Source of the DNA: Oscarella lobularis
Taxonomy: Eukaryota > Porifera > Homoscleromorpha > Homosclerophorida > Oscarellidae
DNA: 64,000 nucleotides
Assembly: GCF_947507565.1 (NCBI RefSeq)
Contig: NC_089177.1
Span: 1,860,001 to 1,924,000 of the forward strand
Direction of reading: 5' to 3'
The notes beneath the pieces were generated by a model, which worked only from the letters and a program-made list of their open reading frames with translations, did not search any database and was not told the DNA's origin. Made by a program: the position numbers and the translations under genes. This document shows positions 22,695 to 35,200 of this stretch, piece after piece. Position 1 is the stretch's first letter, and every line of letters begins with the position of its first letter.

Positions 22695-25583
22695 ATGGTC
22701 TCTGTCGTCGCCTTTTTGCTGCTCTTCGCTCTTTATCGCGACGTTCTTGGCACATCCTCTGCTCCGCGCGAAGTCGTCAACTTTGATTTCGGCTGGAGAT
22801 ACCACTGGGGCAATCCCACAGTCGCGTGCTCACCGAACGCCTTCCCAAAGAACTGCAGCAATGTCGAATACGCGGGCTTGAAAAAGAACGAAGCATCAAC
22901 AGCGGAAGCTTGCATGAACGCCTGTTGCATCGATCCCTCCTGCGCCATATGGCAATTCGAACCGAGCGTCACAAACTCGAGCGGCGGCTGCTGGATGGGC
23001 CAAAGCGATACATGCTTTAATAATTCCAAGTGGATTGGTGGCTGTCGCGATGTGCCTTCTATCAACGTTGGCCCCGCAGCGCGCAACTTCAGCGACTCCA
23101 TGTGGGATCTAGTCGACGTGCCGCACGATCCCGTGGTTGGCGGCACGTACGACCAGAACGGCCCGGCTAGTCACGCCTACTTGCCGCAGAACGCCACGTG
23201 GTATCGCAAGCACTTTGGCTTGCCAGCAGAATGGAAAGGTCGATCGATCTGGATTTATTTCGATGGAATATTTCGCGCGAGCACCGTCTTTTTGAACGGC
23301 GTCCAGCTGCTCTATCATGACTCGGGCTACACGAGCTTCTCCGTGCGTCTTGACAACGCGACGAGCGTATTCTACGGAAACGGCACGGAAAACGAGAACG
23401 TTCTCGCCGTCGCTTCGACATCTGTGGGCGGCTCGGGCTGGTGGTACGAAGGCGGCGGAATCTATCGCCACACCTATCTCATATCTGCCGGCACGGTGCA
23501 CTTTGTGCCAGACGGTTTATACGGCGCGACGAACGTTACGGGAAAGGTGACTGCAAACGATGCCAGTAATCCCATGAAGGGGATGACGGCCGATATGGCG
23601 ATGTTGAATCCCATCGCCGAAGTCGTCAACGACGGAACGACGGCGGCGCAAGTCAAAGTCCAATTCACGCTCTACGATGCGACGGGAGCGTCTGTCGTTT
23701 CGGGATCAACCAATTCCGCTTCGGTCGCGCCGAAACAAAACGGAACATTCCAAGCGCAAATGGCTGTGAAAAATGTTCAATTGTGGACGGCGGCGCGCAC
23801 GTACTTATACACGTTGGAATTCGTCGTAATGACGGAGACGGCGACCGATACGGCGAACGTAACCGTCGGCTTTCGTCGCACGCGCTGGGACGCGTCGACC
23901 GGATTCTATCTCAACGACGATCACTTCAAGTGGCGCGGCTTCTGCGATCACAACGACTTCACCGGCGTCGGCGTCGCCGTTCCAGATCGCGTCAATCTGT
24001 TTCGCGCTCAGATGGTCAAAGCGGTCGGCGGCAACGCGTGGCGCATGTCGCACAATCCGCCTACGCCGCGTCTGCTCGACGTTCTCGATCGTCTCGGCAT
24101 CGTTGTCTGGGACGAGAATCGCAACTTCGGGAATCGATCGGACTGGGTCCTCAATCAACGCGACATGGTGCGACGCGATCGAAATCATCCGAGCGTCATG
24201 GTGTGGTCGTTCTGCAACGAGGGCGGCTGCGTTCCGGCGCACGGCGAAGCGTTGACGGAAATCGGTACGATGTTCAAGGAGGCGTCGAAATCGCAGGATT
24301 CCTATCGTCCCGTCTCGGCGAACATTATACCGCATATTGATCCCAATAATTCCCTATCGGACGCTATTGACGTCACGGGATTTTCGCATCAGGGTGGCCA
24401 AGCGTTTGACACCTTTCACAAAATGTATCCGAATCGGCCAACGATTGCGTCCGAGTGCTGCTCGTGCACGACCCAACGTGGCGAAGACGTTGGAAATAAA
24501 TCCACGCCTTCGATCGGCAATTTCAACGCTGATTGCGATTCGTCGCAAACAGGCGTACAATACCAAAGGAATTTCACGAGCGGAACGCTCGTGTGGACTC
24601 TCTTCGACTACTTCGGCGAACCGTCCAACTTTCATTGGCCTCAAGTGTCGTCTGCGTTTGGGTCAATCGACTTGGCCGGTTTCGCCAAAGCGTCCGCCTT
24701 CTGGTATCGATCCTATTGGCTCCACGATCCGATGAACGACTCAAAGCCGAGCGATTCGGTTTATCATCCGCCTCCGCTGCCGAATCCGTCGACGGCTAAT
24801 CCGACGGCGGCTATGGAAGAGGATCACGACGGAAATCTCGTGCATATTGTGCAGAGTTGGGAACCGGGTCTGGAAGGAAGCACTCGCACAATTCATGCTT
24901 ATAGCAACGCGCCTATGATAGAGCTCTTTGTCAACGGAAAATCTCAGGGAGCGCAGAGCGTTCCTTATCGTCAGTACACAACGTGGAACAACGTGCCGTT
25001 CTCGCCGGGAAATCTGACGGCAATTGCGCAAACAGCTGATAAGAAAACGGTTGCGAGACACACCGTCATGACGTCGGGCGCCGCCGCTTCTGTTCGCATC
25101 GACGTCGACGTGCCGAGTAGCACGACCGGTACGGGAAGCGCGCTCGTGCTCGACGGTCAAGACGCAGGTCTCGTTCGTGCGACGATACTGGACGCCGGCA
25201 GCAACGTCGTTCGATCTTCGTCTCACAACGTCAGCTTCCGAATCGTCAGCGGTCCGGGAAGAATCGTCGGGGTCGGAAACGGGAATCCCATGTGCCACGA
25301 ATCGAATACGGCCATGTGGCGCAGCGCGTTTCACGGTCTCGCTCGAGCCGTCGTTCAAGTGACCGAACACGCGTCCGGACCAGCAAGTCATCGGCGACGT
25401 TTGATGGAGATCGATCGTCAAGGTGGCGAGCGCACGCAAATTGTTACCCAGCCGACAGCCACCGGCATAGTCGTCGAAGCTTCGGTTGATGGTCTGGGCT
25501 CATCGCAAGTTACGATTCCTGTCAGTACCAATCCGTCTGACGATGTTTTATCTGTTGCGGCAGCGTGGATGCAGCATAGCTGA
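22695..25583 (+). CDS. Secreted glycoside hydrolase family 2 (beta-galactosidase-like), intronless
   Basis: 963 codons without an intron. The ATG at 22695 is chosen because it opens a signal peptide (MVSVVAFLLLFALY); the frame extends upstream only through a non-ATG codon. Domain order: signal; start of the GH2 jelly-roll (FDFGWRYHWG); a Cys-rich PAN/apple-like insert (about residues 38-120, with AEACMNACC, CAIWQF, GGCWMG); rest of the jelly-roll (VDVPHDPVVGG, WYRKHFGLP, DGIFRASTVFLNG); Ig-like domain; TIM barrel with GFCDHNDFTGVG, RMSHNPPTP, VWDENR and NHPSVMVWSFCNEG (acid/base Glu 509), and SECCS (candidate nucleophile Glu 587); then C-terminal beta domains with GVGNGNP. The substrate is inferred only from the family. 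It has no introns while its neighbours are intron-rich, which suggests retroposition or transfer. Confidence 0.88.
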   Translation: MVSVVAFLLLFALYRDVLGTSSAPREVVNFDFGWRYHWGNPTVACSPNAFPKNCSNVEYAGLKKNEASTAEACMNACCIDPSCAIWQFEPSVTNSSGGCWMGQSDTCFNNSKWIGGCRDVPSINVGPAARNFSDSMWDLVDVPHDPVVGGTYDQNGPASHAYLPQNATWYRKHFGLPAEWKGRSIWIYFDGIFRASTVFLNGVQLLYHDSGYTSFSVRLDNATSVFYGNGTENENVLAVASTSVGGSGWWYEGGGIYRHTYLISAGTVHFVPDGLYGATNVTGKVTANDASNPMKGMTADMAMLNPIAEVVNDGTTAAQVKVQFTLYDATGASVVSGSTNSASVAPKQNGTFQAQMAVKNVQLWTAARTYLYTLEFVVMTETATDTANVTVGFRRTRWDASTGFYLNDDHFKWRGFCDHNDFTGVGVAVPDRVNLFRAQMVKAVGGNAWRMSHNPPTPRLLDVLDRLGIVVWDENRNFGNRSDWVLNQRDMVRRDRNHPSVMVWSFCNEGGCVPAHGEALTEIGTMFKEASKSQDSYRPVSANIIPHIDPNNSLSDAIDVTGFSHQGGQAFDTFHKMYPNRPTIASECCSCTTQRGEDVGNKSTPSIGNFNADCDSSQTGVQYQRNFTSGTLVWTLFDYFGEPSNFHWPQVSSAFGSIDLAGFAKASAFWYRSYWLHDPMNDSKPSDSVYHPPPLPNPSTANPTAAMEEDHDGNLVHIVQSWEPGLEGSTRTIHAYSNAPMIELFVNGKSQGAQSVPYRQYTTWNNVPFSPGNLTAIAQTADKKTVARHTVMTSGAAASVRIDVDVPSSTTGTGSALVLDGQDAGLVRATILDAGSNVVRSSSHNVSFRIVSGPGRIVGVGNGNPMCHESNTAMWRSAFHGLARAVVQVTEHASGPASHRRRLMEIDRQGGERTQIVTQPTATGIVVEASVDGLGSSQVTIPVSTNPSDDVLSVAAAWMQHS

Positions 25584-26200
25584 CAATTTTGACTGGTCTT
25601 CTGTGGTACTTTCTGACTTGTCTTTTTTTGTAGTTGACGTCCTGTGCGCCTTTGCCTTGCAATGCTGACGTAAACCGGAATTCGCGCATGTCTGCTGATA
25701 AGCAATGCCGTTTATAGAATTGGTGATACCGATTATCCAGCCACAAATTTTACTCGCCACGTCGGTCCTCTTCTGGAGCATGGACTGGGTCCATCTCTAT
25801 GAAAATTTTCAGTAAACCGAGTCACTCAAATGTTGGTAAGGTCATAGCAAAGAAAGTTCTGGAAAAAAGTGCATCCAACCTTTGAATCGTTATTACAAAC
25901 TGCTAAATATGACTAATGACAAGGAACGTACGCTCTCCCTGCCCTAGTGAGCCCGCCCCAGTGGCGTAGCCAAGACAAAACTGGCGCCAACTATTAAATA
26001 TCCTTCAATTCACTAATTAATTAAAATTGAGCGGCAACTGGGCGTGGTAACTGACAGGAATCGGCCAATTGAATCAGGTAAATAACGTTCAATAGCGTGC
26101 GTTATGTTTAGAGCTTCTCACGCGAGTTTACAAAATCGCAAGCAAGTTGCAATGAACGTTCCCGAACAACTGTCGCAGTAAGACTATACGTCTCCAAAAA
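25584..26200. other. Intergenic region upstream of the giant cadherin
   Basis: 617 bp without a convincing gene on either strand. A/T-rich from about 25780 with no strong repeat. It must hold the promoter of the giant cadherin; no motif is assigned. Confidence 0.5.
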
Positions 26201-29200
26201 ATGCCATCACTGCCAGAACGGATTATATTGGCATTCGGAATCTTCGTTGCGGGGTTTTCGCCTTCAGAACATCTAGGTCTCTATCCTAGAGTAGACGTAT
26301 TCAATAACTACGCCATCGATCGAGTTGTTACCGCTTCGTCTACGTGCGGAACGCCCCCGACGACATTCTGTCGTCCAAGTGACCCCGCCCTGACTTGTTC
26401 AACGAAGCCATTGGTGTGCAACTCCTCGTGTCCGCACGGAAGCCTACGGCCTACGTTTCAGGACGTCCTATCAGCAGGAAAAGTATTCGGACAGGTAAGA
26501 TTCTGCTCTACAACCCTCGCCGTGCGGGGGCGGGGGCAAAAATGCAGTCATATCAACTCACTAGAGAGTTTTTAATAGGTGTCTCAGGTTCTAGAGGGCT
26601 CGGTTTTTTCGTTTCTTTTTGATGGCAAAAATGGGACATACTTTGAAGGAAGGTCAATGCCAGCCATTACTCTTATCAACGAAGGGTTCACGGTGTCTGC
26701 CTGGATTCGCCAAGAACCCAGAAATAAAGGGTGAGGCTGATTTTCTCAATACTTCTTGAATATTCGTTTGGTTTGATTGTTTATTTAGATTTATTATAGC
26801 TAAGTCCAGTCAAACAGGGAAAACGATTTTCTATGGTCTACTCAGTGACGGGCCAGCCAATGAACTGTCTTTTCTCTACAGAACTCAAGGCAGCGCCGAA
26901 GGCTATTCAACTGTGACGTTTTCGTCTGTGAATCTTGCTGACGGAATCTACCACCACTTAGCTGTAACAGTTTATGAAATCGACGCTGTTCTCTATATTG
27001 ACGGACAGAGAAACGCTCAGCGACAGCTTCCAAAGCGTTTAGAGGACAGCGACGACAGTAGCTTTCGTCTTTACGTTGGAGCAGCAGTGGCAAGGAAAGA
27101 ACATTTTGAAGGTGAGTAGTCACGTAGCAATCCGGGCTCCTCTTCAGGAAAAACAAAAATTGTTAATTACTGATATTCTGTAGGATCCATTCACTCCCTG
27201 AGAATCTATTACGCTGCTCTAATGGAAAGAGACGTCTCTGAGTTGGCTGGATTCCCACCTACCCCACTCCGAATATCTCCGGAATGCCGATGCCCTCCGT
27301 CGAATCCTACCCTAACAAATGACGCTAAACAATGCGTCGCATTGACAGGCGGCAACACCGTGCGTCGCATCAACGCCGACAGCCACGTTCCCGCCTACGC
27401 TGTCGATGACGATTCGACGACGTGGTGGCAATCCGAGAACAGCAATGACGACAATTCATCTGTCACCTTGACAGTCAACTTGGGAAGTTTGCGCGAGGTT
27501 CTTTACATAGACTTGAATTTCGTCTCAGTTGTTCCAAAAGCTGTCGTCTATGAGAAATCTATCAACGGATCGACGTGGACGGCTTTGCAATACTTTTCCA
27601 ACGATTGCCCCGGGTCATTCGGTCTTCCCAACGACGGAGCGCTGAAAACGTCGACGGGTGTCAACTGCTTGAATGCATACACGTTGTCGAGTCGAACCGG
27701 CGGCGTCGTCTTTACGTATCTCCTTGCAACTCGTCCCAACGCGACGAGCTATCTCGACGACGAAAAGATGCAAGCGCAGGTTCGCGCTCGATATGTGCGC
27801 GTCCGCATGTTCGGCTACTTTAGTACGCTTTACCAACGACGTCACTACGCGGTTGACAGTGTGACAATTTCCGGGCGCGAGTGCGTGTGCAACGGTCACG
27901 CGGACGCGTGTGTTAGTGGCGGCAAGTGCGACTGTCAGCACGACACGGCGGGCGAGAACTGTGAGATGTGTCGTCCGCTTTACAACGATCGTCCGTGGGC
28001 CCCCGAGACGCCGTGCGCTGAATGCGAATGCCACGGCCACGCGGATTCGTGCACGTACGATGGGACAATCGGCGGAGGGCGATGCGAATATTGCCGCGAT
28101 AATACGTCTGGCGTGAATTGCGAGCACTGCAGTTCTTTCTATTATCGTCTGATGGGAAAATCCCTCGAGGACTCGTGCGTTGCGTGCCAGTGCCATAGCG
28201 CTGGTGTCGTCGACGCCGGCGATTGCCGTCGAGATGATATGCCTGCCGGCGCTGATTCCGGACAGTGCACGTGCAAGCTCCTCGTGACTGGTCGTGCGTG
28301 CGACGCATGCCTAGAGGGGCATTACAATTTATCTGCCGACGATCCGTCCGGCTGTCGTCGCTGCGACTGTAATTCTGACGGGACGGTTGACCGATCGATT
28401 GGATGTGACGCGAAAACGGGCCAGTGCCGATGTAAGGCGAACGTTGTCGGTCGAAAGTGCGACGCATGCGCTACGAGCTTCTTCGACTTGGCGAACGCGA
28501 ACGGATGTCAACCTTGCAACCCGCAGTGCTCATCGGACGGGTGCACCGGTCCCGGTGCTGATTCGTGTCGTAGTTGCTTGCATTTCGACGACAACGGCGT
28601 GTGCGTGGAGAATTGCCCGGCCGACAAGTATCCGGGATTAGCGGCTATGTGCCAACCCTGCCTCGGAGCGTGTCTGCATTTTTCTGCCGGACCTCAAATT
28701 CAAATCAACCTCGACGAGGATGTGAAAGTCGGTGTGACTGTTGCTAGCGTCTTAGTTCAAGATCGGAGAACTCTTCCAAGAGCACTTGAATATTCTATCT
28801 CATCAAATAACCACTTTTCAATTAATTCGTCGACGGGTTATCTCGATCTGACGAGAAGTTTGGATCGAGAGACGACGTCTACGTATCTGCTGGACGTGAC
28901 GGTCAGAGACGTTGGAATCAATCCGGTCGTTAGTGATTTGGCTACGGTTCAACTACGCATCAACGTAATTGACGTCAATGACAACCCACCCGTTTTTCAT
29001 CCGGACTCCCAGTATTCAGCTACGGTAGCAGAAAGCGTTTCAATCGGGTACAGAATTTCCCAAGTGTCAGTTTCAGACAGGGACTCTGGGCGGAATGGAC
29101 AAATTCGTGTGTCTCTTCTGGATTCATTTCAAGTTTTTCACGTCAACTCCTTCAGTGGAGTCGTCACGCTTTCATCGTCCTTGGACAGAGAACAAGTCGA

Positions 29201-32200
29201 TCACTACAACGTTACTATTATTGCACGTGATGATGCCACGCCTTCTTCTGTTCAGCTTACTAGCACGGCGTCGTTATTTGTTCAAGTAACGGATGTGAAC
29301 GACAATTCTCCGCAGTTTGAGAAGCCTTCTCCCCCAACTGCAGTTGTCAGTGAAGCGTTTCCTGTGGGAACTAACGTAACACAAGCAAAAGCAACGGATC
29401 TTGACGCAGGCACGAACGGTCTCATAACGTACTCTCTTAGTGGTAGCAGAGGTGCGTTTACAATCGACGCACGAAGCGGTGTTGTATCCATTGCGTCTAG
29501 CCTCGACTTCGAAATGACTTCCAAGTATTTTCTTACAATTGTTGCAACCGATGGAAATCGAGTCAGTCCTCTCTCGGCATCTCTAGATTTCAATGTTACG
29601 GTGACGGATAGCAACGATCACGCGCCAACGTTTTTGTCTAAACTTCCGTATCAAGTTCGCGTCAATGAATCGGTACCGATTTCACATCATTTACTGCAGT
29701 TATCAGCGTCTGATCCAGATTCCGGAACTAACGGTCAGATACGGTATAGCTTCATCGGCGGAGCTGTAGCAGAATTCATTTTGTCACCAGCAGGACTTCT
29801 AATGACGGCAGCACCACTCGATTTTGAAAGGAAATCCTTCTATCGGTTATTGGTTCAAGCAGCCGACGGCGGCTTTCCCCAGCTCTCCGCCACAGCGGAG
29901 ATTCTCATTGATGTAGTTGACGTGAATGATAACGTGCCGACGTTTAATGCAAGCATGAACAGAGTTAACGTCCCTGAAGACTTATCTGTAGGAAGTGTCG
30001 TTATTGAAGTGCTTGCCGTTGATCAAGATTCCGGTCAGAATGGAAATGTTACTTACAAAATTTTGTCAGGAAACTCAGAGGGAAAATTTGCTTTGAATTC
30101 TGCCGACGGGACATTAACTCTTGCCTCTTCACTTGACTACGAAGCAATAGACTCCTACTTTATTGGCGTAGAAGCACTCGATGGCGGAAGTCCCCCTATG
30201 TCATCAACAGCGGATATTCTCGTATTTGTGACTGATGTAAACGACAACGATCCTCAATTCTCCTCGCCTGTTTTTGCGGCAGATATTCTAGAAGATGAGT
30301 CGGCCGGAGCTTCGGTCTTTACCATGTTTGCAAGTGATGCAGATTCAGGGAATAATGCTTTTGTATCCTATTCAATTTCCACCGCGACGTCGGCTTTCAC
30401 TATAAACGCGACGACGGGAGAAGTGACCACGCTGATTTTGCTGGATAGAGAGAGCATTTCGTCGTATCGTCTTACTATCACGGCGACGAATTCGTTAGCT
30501 GTATTCAAGCGCAGCAGTTCTGCCGATTTAGTTGTGACCGTTATTGACGTTAATGACAACAGCCCGCAGTTCACCAAAGCGTCGTATGATGCATCCGTAG
30601 CAGAAAATTCCTCAGCGGGAACGCCGGTTCTTCCTATTCAAGCAACAGATGCCGACTCTGGATCCTATGGTAGCGTTGTTTACAAACTTTCGTCGTCCTC
30701 GTTACCTTTTCGGCTTAGCGGGGGCATTCTGGAAGTATCTGGAAGCCTAGACAGAGAAAAACAGTCCGTTTACTCCTTCGACATTATTGCGTCTGACGGT
30801 GGATTGCCACCCAAGTCAGCGACAGCGTCTGTTGTCGTCTCTGTCACAGACACGAACGACAACGCGCCGAAATTTACCAGATCTCTGTACTCGTCCGCAG
30901 TGTCAGAAAGCACCGCTTTGGGAACCGTCGTTCCGGTAAGCGTCTCGGCAACAGATCCAGACGTTGGCACAAATGGAGAAGTGTTCTACAGCATCGTCAG
31001 TGGGAACACGCAAGGGGCGTTCCGAATTGACGTCGTGACGTCGGAGCTCACTGTAGCTAAATCATTGGATAGAGAAACTGTTTCCCTTTATCGGCTCAGC
31101 GTCTCGGCTCGTGACGGAGGAACGCCGTCGCTCTCGTCGACAACTCGTGTCATAGTGAGCGTTTCTGACGTGAATGACAATGCTCCGATGATTTCTGGTC
31201 TTTCCAATGGAAGTTTTACGGAGGGTCAGGCCGGGACCATTACCGTTGCGCCAGGACTTCTTCTTAGGGATCTTGATTCGTTTCCTCTTCGTTCAGCCCA
31301 GGCACGAATTACCTTAGAGAGTGGCTCACTCTCTCCTTACCCTGACTCTCTGTCACTTACTACGGCTTTGCCGCCCGGGATAAATTTGGACTTACAAAAT
31401 GACGGTCGTGTTCTTATTGTGACCGGTTTTGCTTCGTCGGCTACATTTCAGTCAATTCTTCAGAATATTCAGTTTGGCAATACAGAAGACGAGCCGTCGA
31501 GCTCGACACGCGTTGTAGAGTTCTCCGCTTCAGACGGACGATTTACGAGCAGTGTCGGCAGAGCGTTCATTGTCATGCATCTCGTCAATGATAATCGTCC
31601 TGTCGTGAACTTGAACGGAAACGAAATGAATTTTTCGACCGTCTTTGTGGAAGGAGGCCCGCCTGTTTCAGTAGCAAGTCAATTAACGAACGTTTCCGAC
31701 GGGGATAGCGGTGCTGTTGATGTTGCGAATGTTACTGTGCGTCTTCTCAATTTCCCAGACAAACATGAGGAGTTTTTGACGGCTACTGGCCTAAAATCTT
31801 CAATACAAGTTATCACGAGAAACGACGGCCACGAAATAGTTCTGCAGGGCCCAGCGACTTTTCAGGATTTTAATGACATGATTGAATCAATCAGATACGA
31901 AAACACTGCTGATGAACCTTCTCCTCTCGAAAGAGACATTACCTTTGAGGCGAATGATGGTCTTTTGAGAAGTCAGTTGGCTTGGAGTACATTGTCCGTG
32001 CTATTGGTCAACGATCCGCCGTTTTTGGACCTGGGCGGAAATATCAATACGTTGGTTTCTTTTGTGGAATCCGCTGGCTCGGTTTCACTGGTCCGATCAG
32101 AAAGTTTTCGGCTTTTTGACAGAGATAACGCCACGCTTTTGAATGCTGTCGTTACCATGACTAACAGGCCGGACGGTAATGGAGAATTCCTTACGTATTC

Positions 32201-35200
32201 TGTCGCAGGAACTCTTGTGAAAGCGTCGACGTTAGGAAATAGCATTGTATTTCAAGGTCCGGACACCGTAGAGAATTTTGCTACTGTGCTAAAGAGCGTT
32301 GAGTATGACAACAATCTTCAAAAACCGTCTGATAGCAGGCGCATTGTCACGTTCGTTGTTTCTGACGGATTATCCGACAGCGTCGTTGCGACGAGTTACG
32401 TGGCTTTCACAACAATAAACAACCCGCCTATTCTTGATCTGAATGGGCCAGAATCAGGAGACGATTACGTGACCGAGTTTCGTGAAGATAGTGTTGCCGC
32501 AGTGTCAATTGTAAGCCAGCGGCTCACTGTAAAAGACGTGGACAATGCGCATCTTGCTTCGGCACGTGTGGAAATGAGTTTGCTGCCGGAAAAGACAGAA
32601 GGGATCCGATTTAACTCTACGCCCCCTGCTTCTATAGCCATTAGCTATAATAGCACGTTGGGTCTGTTAGAAGCGAAAGGATCTGCGACGCTGGCCGATT
32701 ACACTGGTCTTCTGCGGAGCCTCGTTTATTTTAATTCTCGCCGAGAACTCATTTCCAATGTACTCCTTGTCACAGTTGTCGTCAGCGACGGTGTGGACTA
32801 CGGAAACACGGCAACTGCGACAGTGAACATTGTCGCCGTTAACGATCCGCCGCTGCTGATTATTGCCTCTTCGCAGCCGTATCCGGTCACCTTCATCGAA
32901 GAAGGAAGCCCCGTGTTATTAGTTGAGACATCCAGTGTAACTGTCGAAGACAATGACAATGCCACTCTTCAGTCATTGGTTTGCTCTCTCACCAATGCCG
33001 TCGATAGCGAACACGAGTCTGTTCTCGTAGCATCTTCCGTGGCCGGGCTAAGCGTTCAGGAGACTCGGTCTTCTGACGGTGCAACGGTTGATTACGTGTT
33101 ATCCTATTCGTCTCCTCAGCCTCTCTCCGTGTTCCGAGATCTTGTCAAGAGTCTACGGTACCGAAACAAAGCAGGTGAACCAACAGCCGGAACTCCGCGG
33201 ACAGTAAATATTCGAATATCTGACGGAATCGATTACAGCGCAACTCAAATTGCCACGGTTTCGATCGTTTTAAAAAACGACAACGCTCCTGTTTTCGGAT
33301 CTCCCCGTTACGATTTCGCCGTCAACGAAGAAGTCTCAGTCGGAACAGACGTTGGACTTGTCACGGCAAGTGATTTGGACTCAAGTAGCGGCCTATACGG
33401 AAGCGACGGTCGTGTCGAATATTCGAAATTGAGCGGCGACGCGAACAACGAATTTTCCATCGATCCTCAGTCGGGAAAAATCGTTACGAATGCTACCATC
33501 GATCGAGACGCTCCTGGGCGAGCATCGAGTGTTCTCATCCGCATTCAAGCTTCAAATAGCGGAGCTTCACCCGCTCTCTCTGCCGTTGTACCAGTATTCA
33601 TTACCATCAAAGACGTTAATGACAATTCACCTATCTTTGACAAAGCGTCGTACACATTTAGTATAAGCGAAGGTCCTGCTCTATCGGCATCGTTGGGTCG
33701 CCTTTCTGCGACCGATAAAGATTCCGGGAGTAACAGCGAAGTTCTTTTCTCTCTCGCCACAAATCCCGATGGACTATTCGGAATTGGTCGCAGTTCTGGT
33801 ACGCTTACTGTGACAGGGACTTTGGATAAAGAGATGACTCCGCAGTATGTTGTAAAAGTTACCGCGAGGGATCGCGGCCTGCCGGTGTCTATGCAAGCTT
33901 CTGTCGACGTCATTGTCAATGTATTGGATGCTAATGACAACGCTCCCATCTTCACGAAATCGCGTTACACTGAACGTGTTTCTGAAGCCGCATCGGTCGG
34001 ATTCTCTATTCTCACGCTTGCGGCAACCGATAAAGATGACAACGCGAACGGACGAGTGCACTACCGACTCGTCACGGCGACCTCGGATTTAGAAATAGAC
34101 GAGCAGTCAGGCGAATTGCGAACAGCGAGATCTCTCGACAGAGAAACTACATCTCGCTATGATCTAGTCGCTGAAGCCTTTGACCTGGGCGTGCCGAGCC
34201 TCAGTACGAATTCATCTATAACGATTTTCGTCGATGACGTGAACGATTCGCCACCTACGTTTTCGCTTTCCAATTATCTTGCGACGATATCGGAAGCAGC
34301 ACCAGTGGGCGCCGACGTTACTTTGGTGAACGCCGTTGACGCTGACGCAGGCAGCAATGCCGTGTTTCTTTACTCTCTGAGCAATGCCAGCTCTGACTTC
34401 GTTATAAACGCGAAAACTGGACAGATCAAATTGGGACGCGTGCTCGACAGAGAAGCGAAAGACACGTACAATTTTGTTGTGGAGGCCGTCGATGAAGGTT
34501 TCCCGCCGCTGACGGGTTCTGCTCGCGTTCGCGTTGCTGTTAGCGACGCTAACGATAATAGCCCCGTGTTTTTGATCCCCGTGCGGACTGTTTCTTTGCC
34601 AGAGGACTATTCTACGGGAAAGGCGATTGCCGTATTTTCTGCTACTGACAAAGACGTTGGGTCGAACGGAAACGTGTCGTACTCTTTTGCGTCGGCATCG
34701 TCTAATTTTGCTATAGATGGAATCTCGGGTATTGTTACTCTTATCCGCGAACTTGATTTCGAAAAGGACACAAGATACGACTTGAGCGTAGTCGCATCAG
34801 ACGCTGGATCTCAGCCGAGAAGCAGCGCTGTTCCTTTTACTGTCTTAGTCCTCGATGTCAACGATAATGCTCCTGTCATTGGTCAAGCTTCGTACAACGT
34901 TTCAGTCACAGAGTCTCGTCGACCTTCCAGCGAAATTATCAGAATCATTGCAACCGACGTAGACTCTGGTGTCAATGGAATGCTTTTATTTAACATAACG
35001 GACGGAAACAGAGGAAAAAAGTTCGCTATTGATTCCGCTACCGGTAATATCACTGTCGCTATGAAATTGGACTACGAAACAGTACGTAATTACGAACTCA
35101 CGGTCACAGTTAGCGACGGCGGTGCTCCTACGCTATCAGCAGTGACTAAAGTCTTTATTGCAGTCCTAGATTTTAACGACAATTCGCCGCAATTCAGTCT

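Noticed and set aside
23783-25439. Long ORFs on both strands overlapping the glycosidase
   Set aside because: High GC and codon bias of the real frame create open antisense and shifted frames; they are Arg/Ser-rich with no domain.
28516-28680. Fifth laminin EGF module
   Set aside because: The Cys spacing and GCTGPG..SC..C pattern fit a furin-like module better than a laminin EGF.
31190-33275. NDPP-type repeats as ordinary cadherin repeats
   Set aside because: They are about 140 codons instead of 105, lack LDRE, and have their own FVEGG and YxN-EP motifs.
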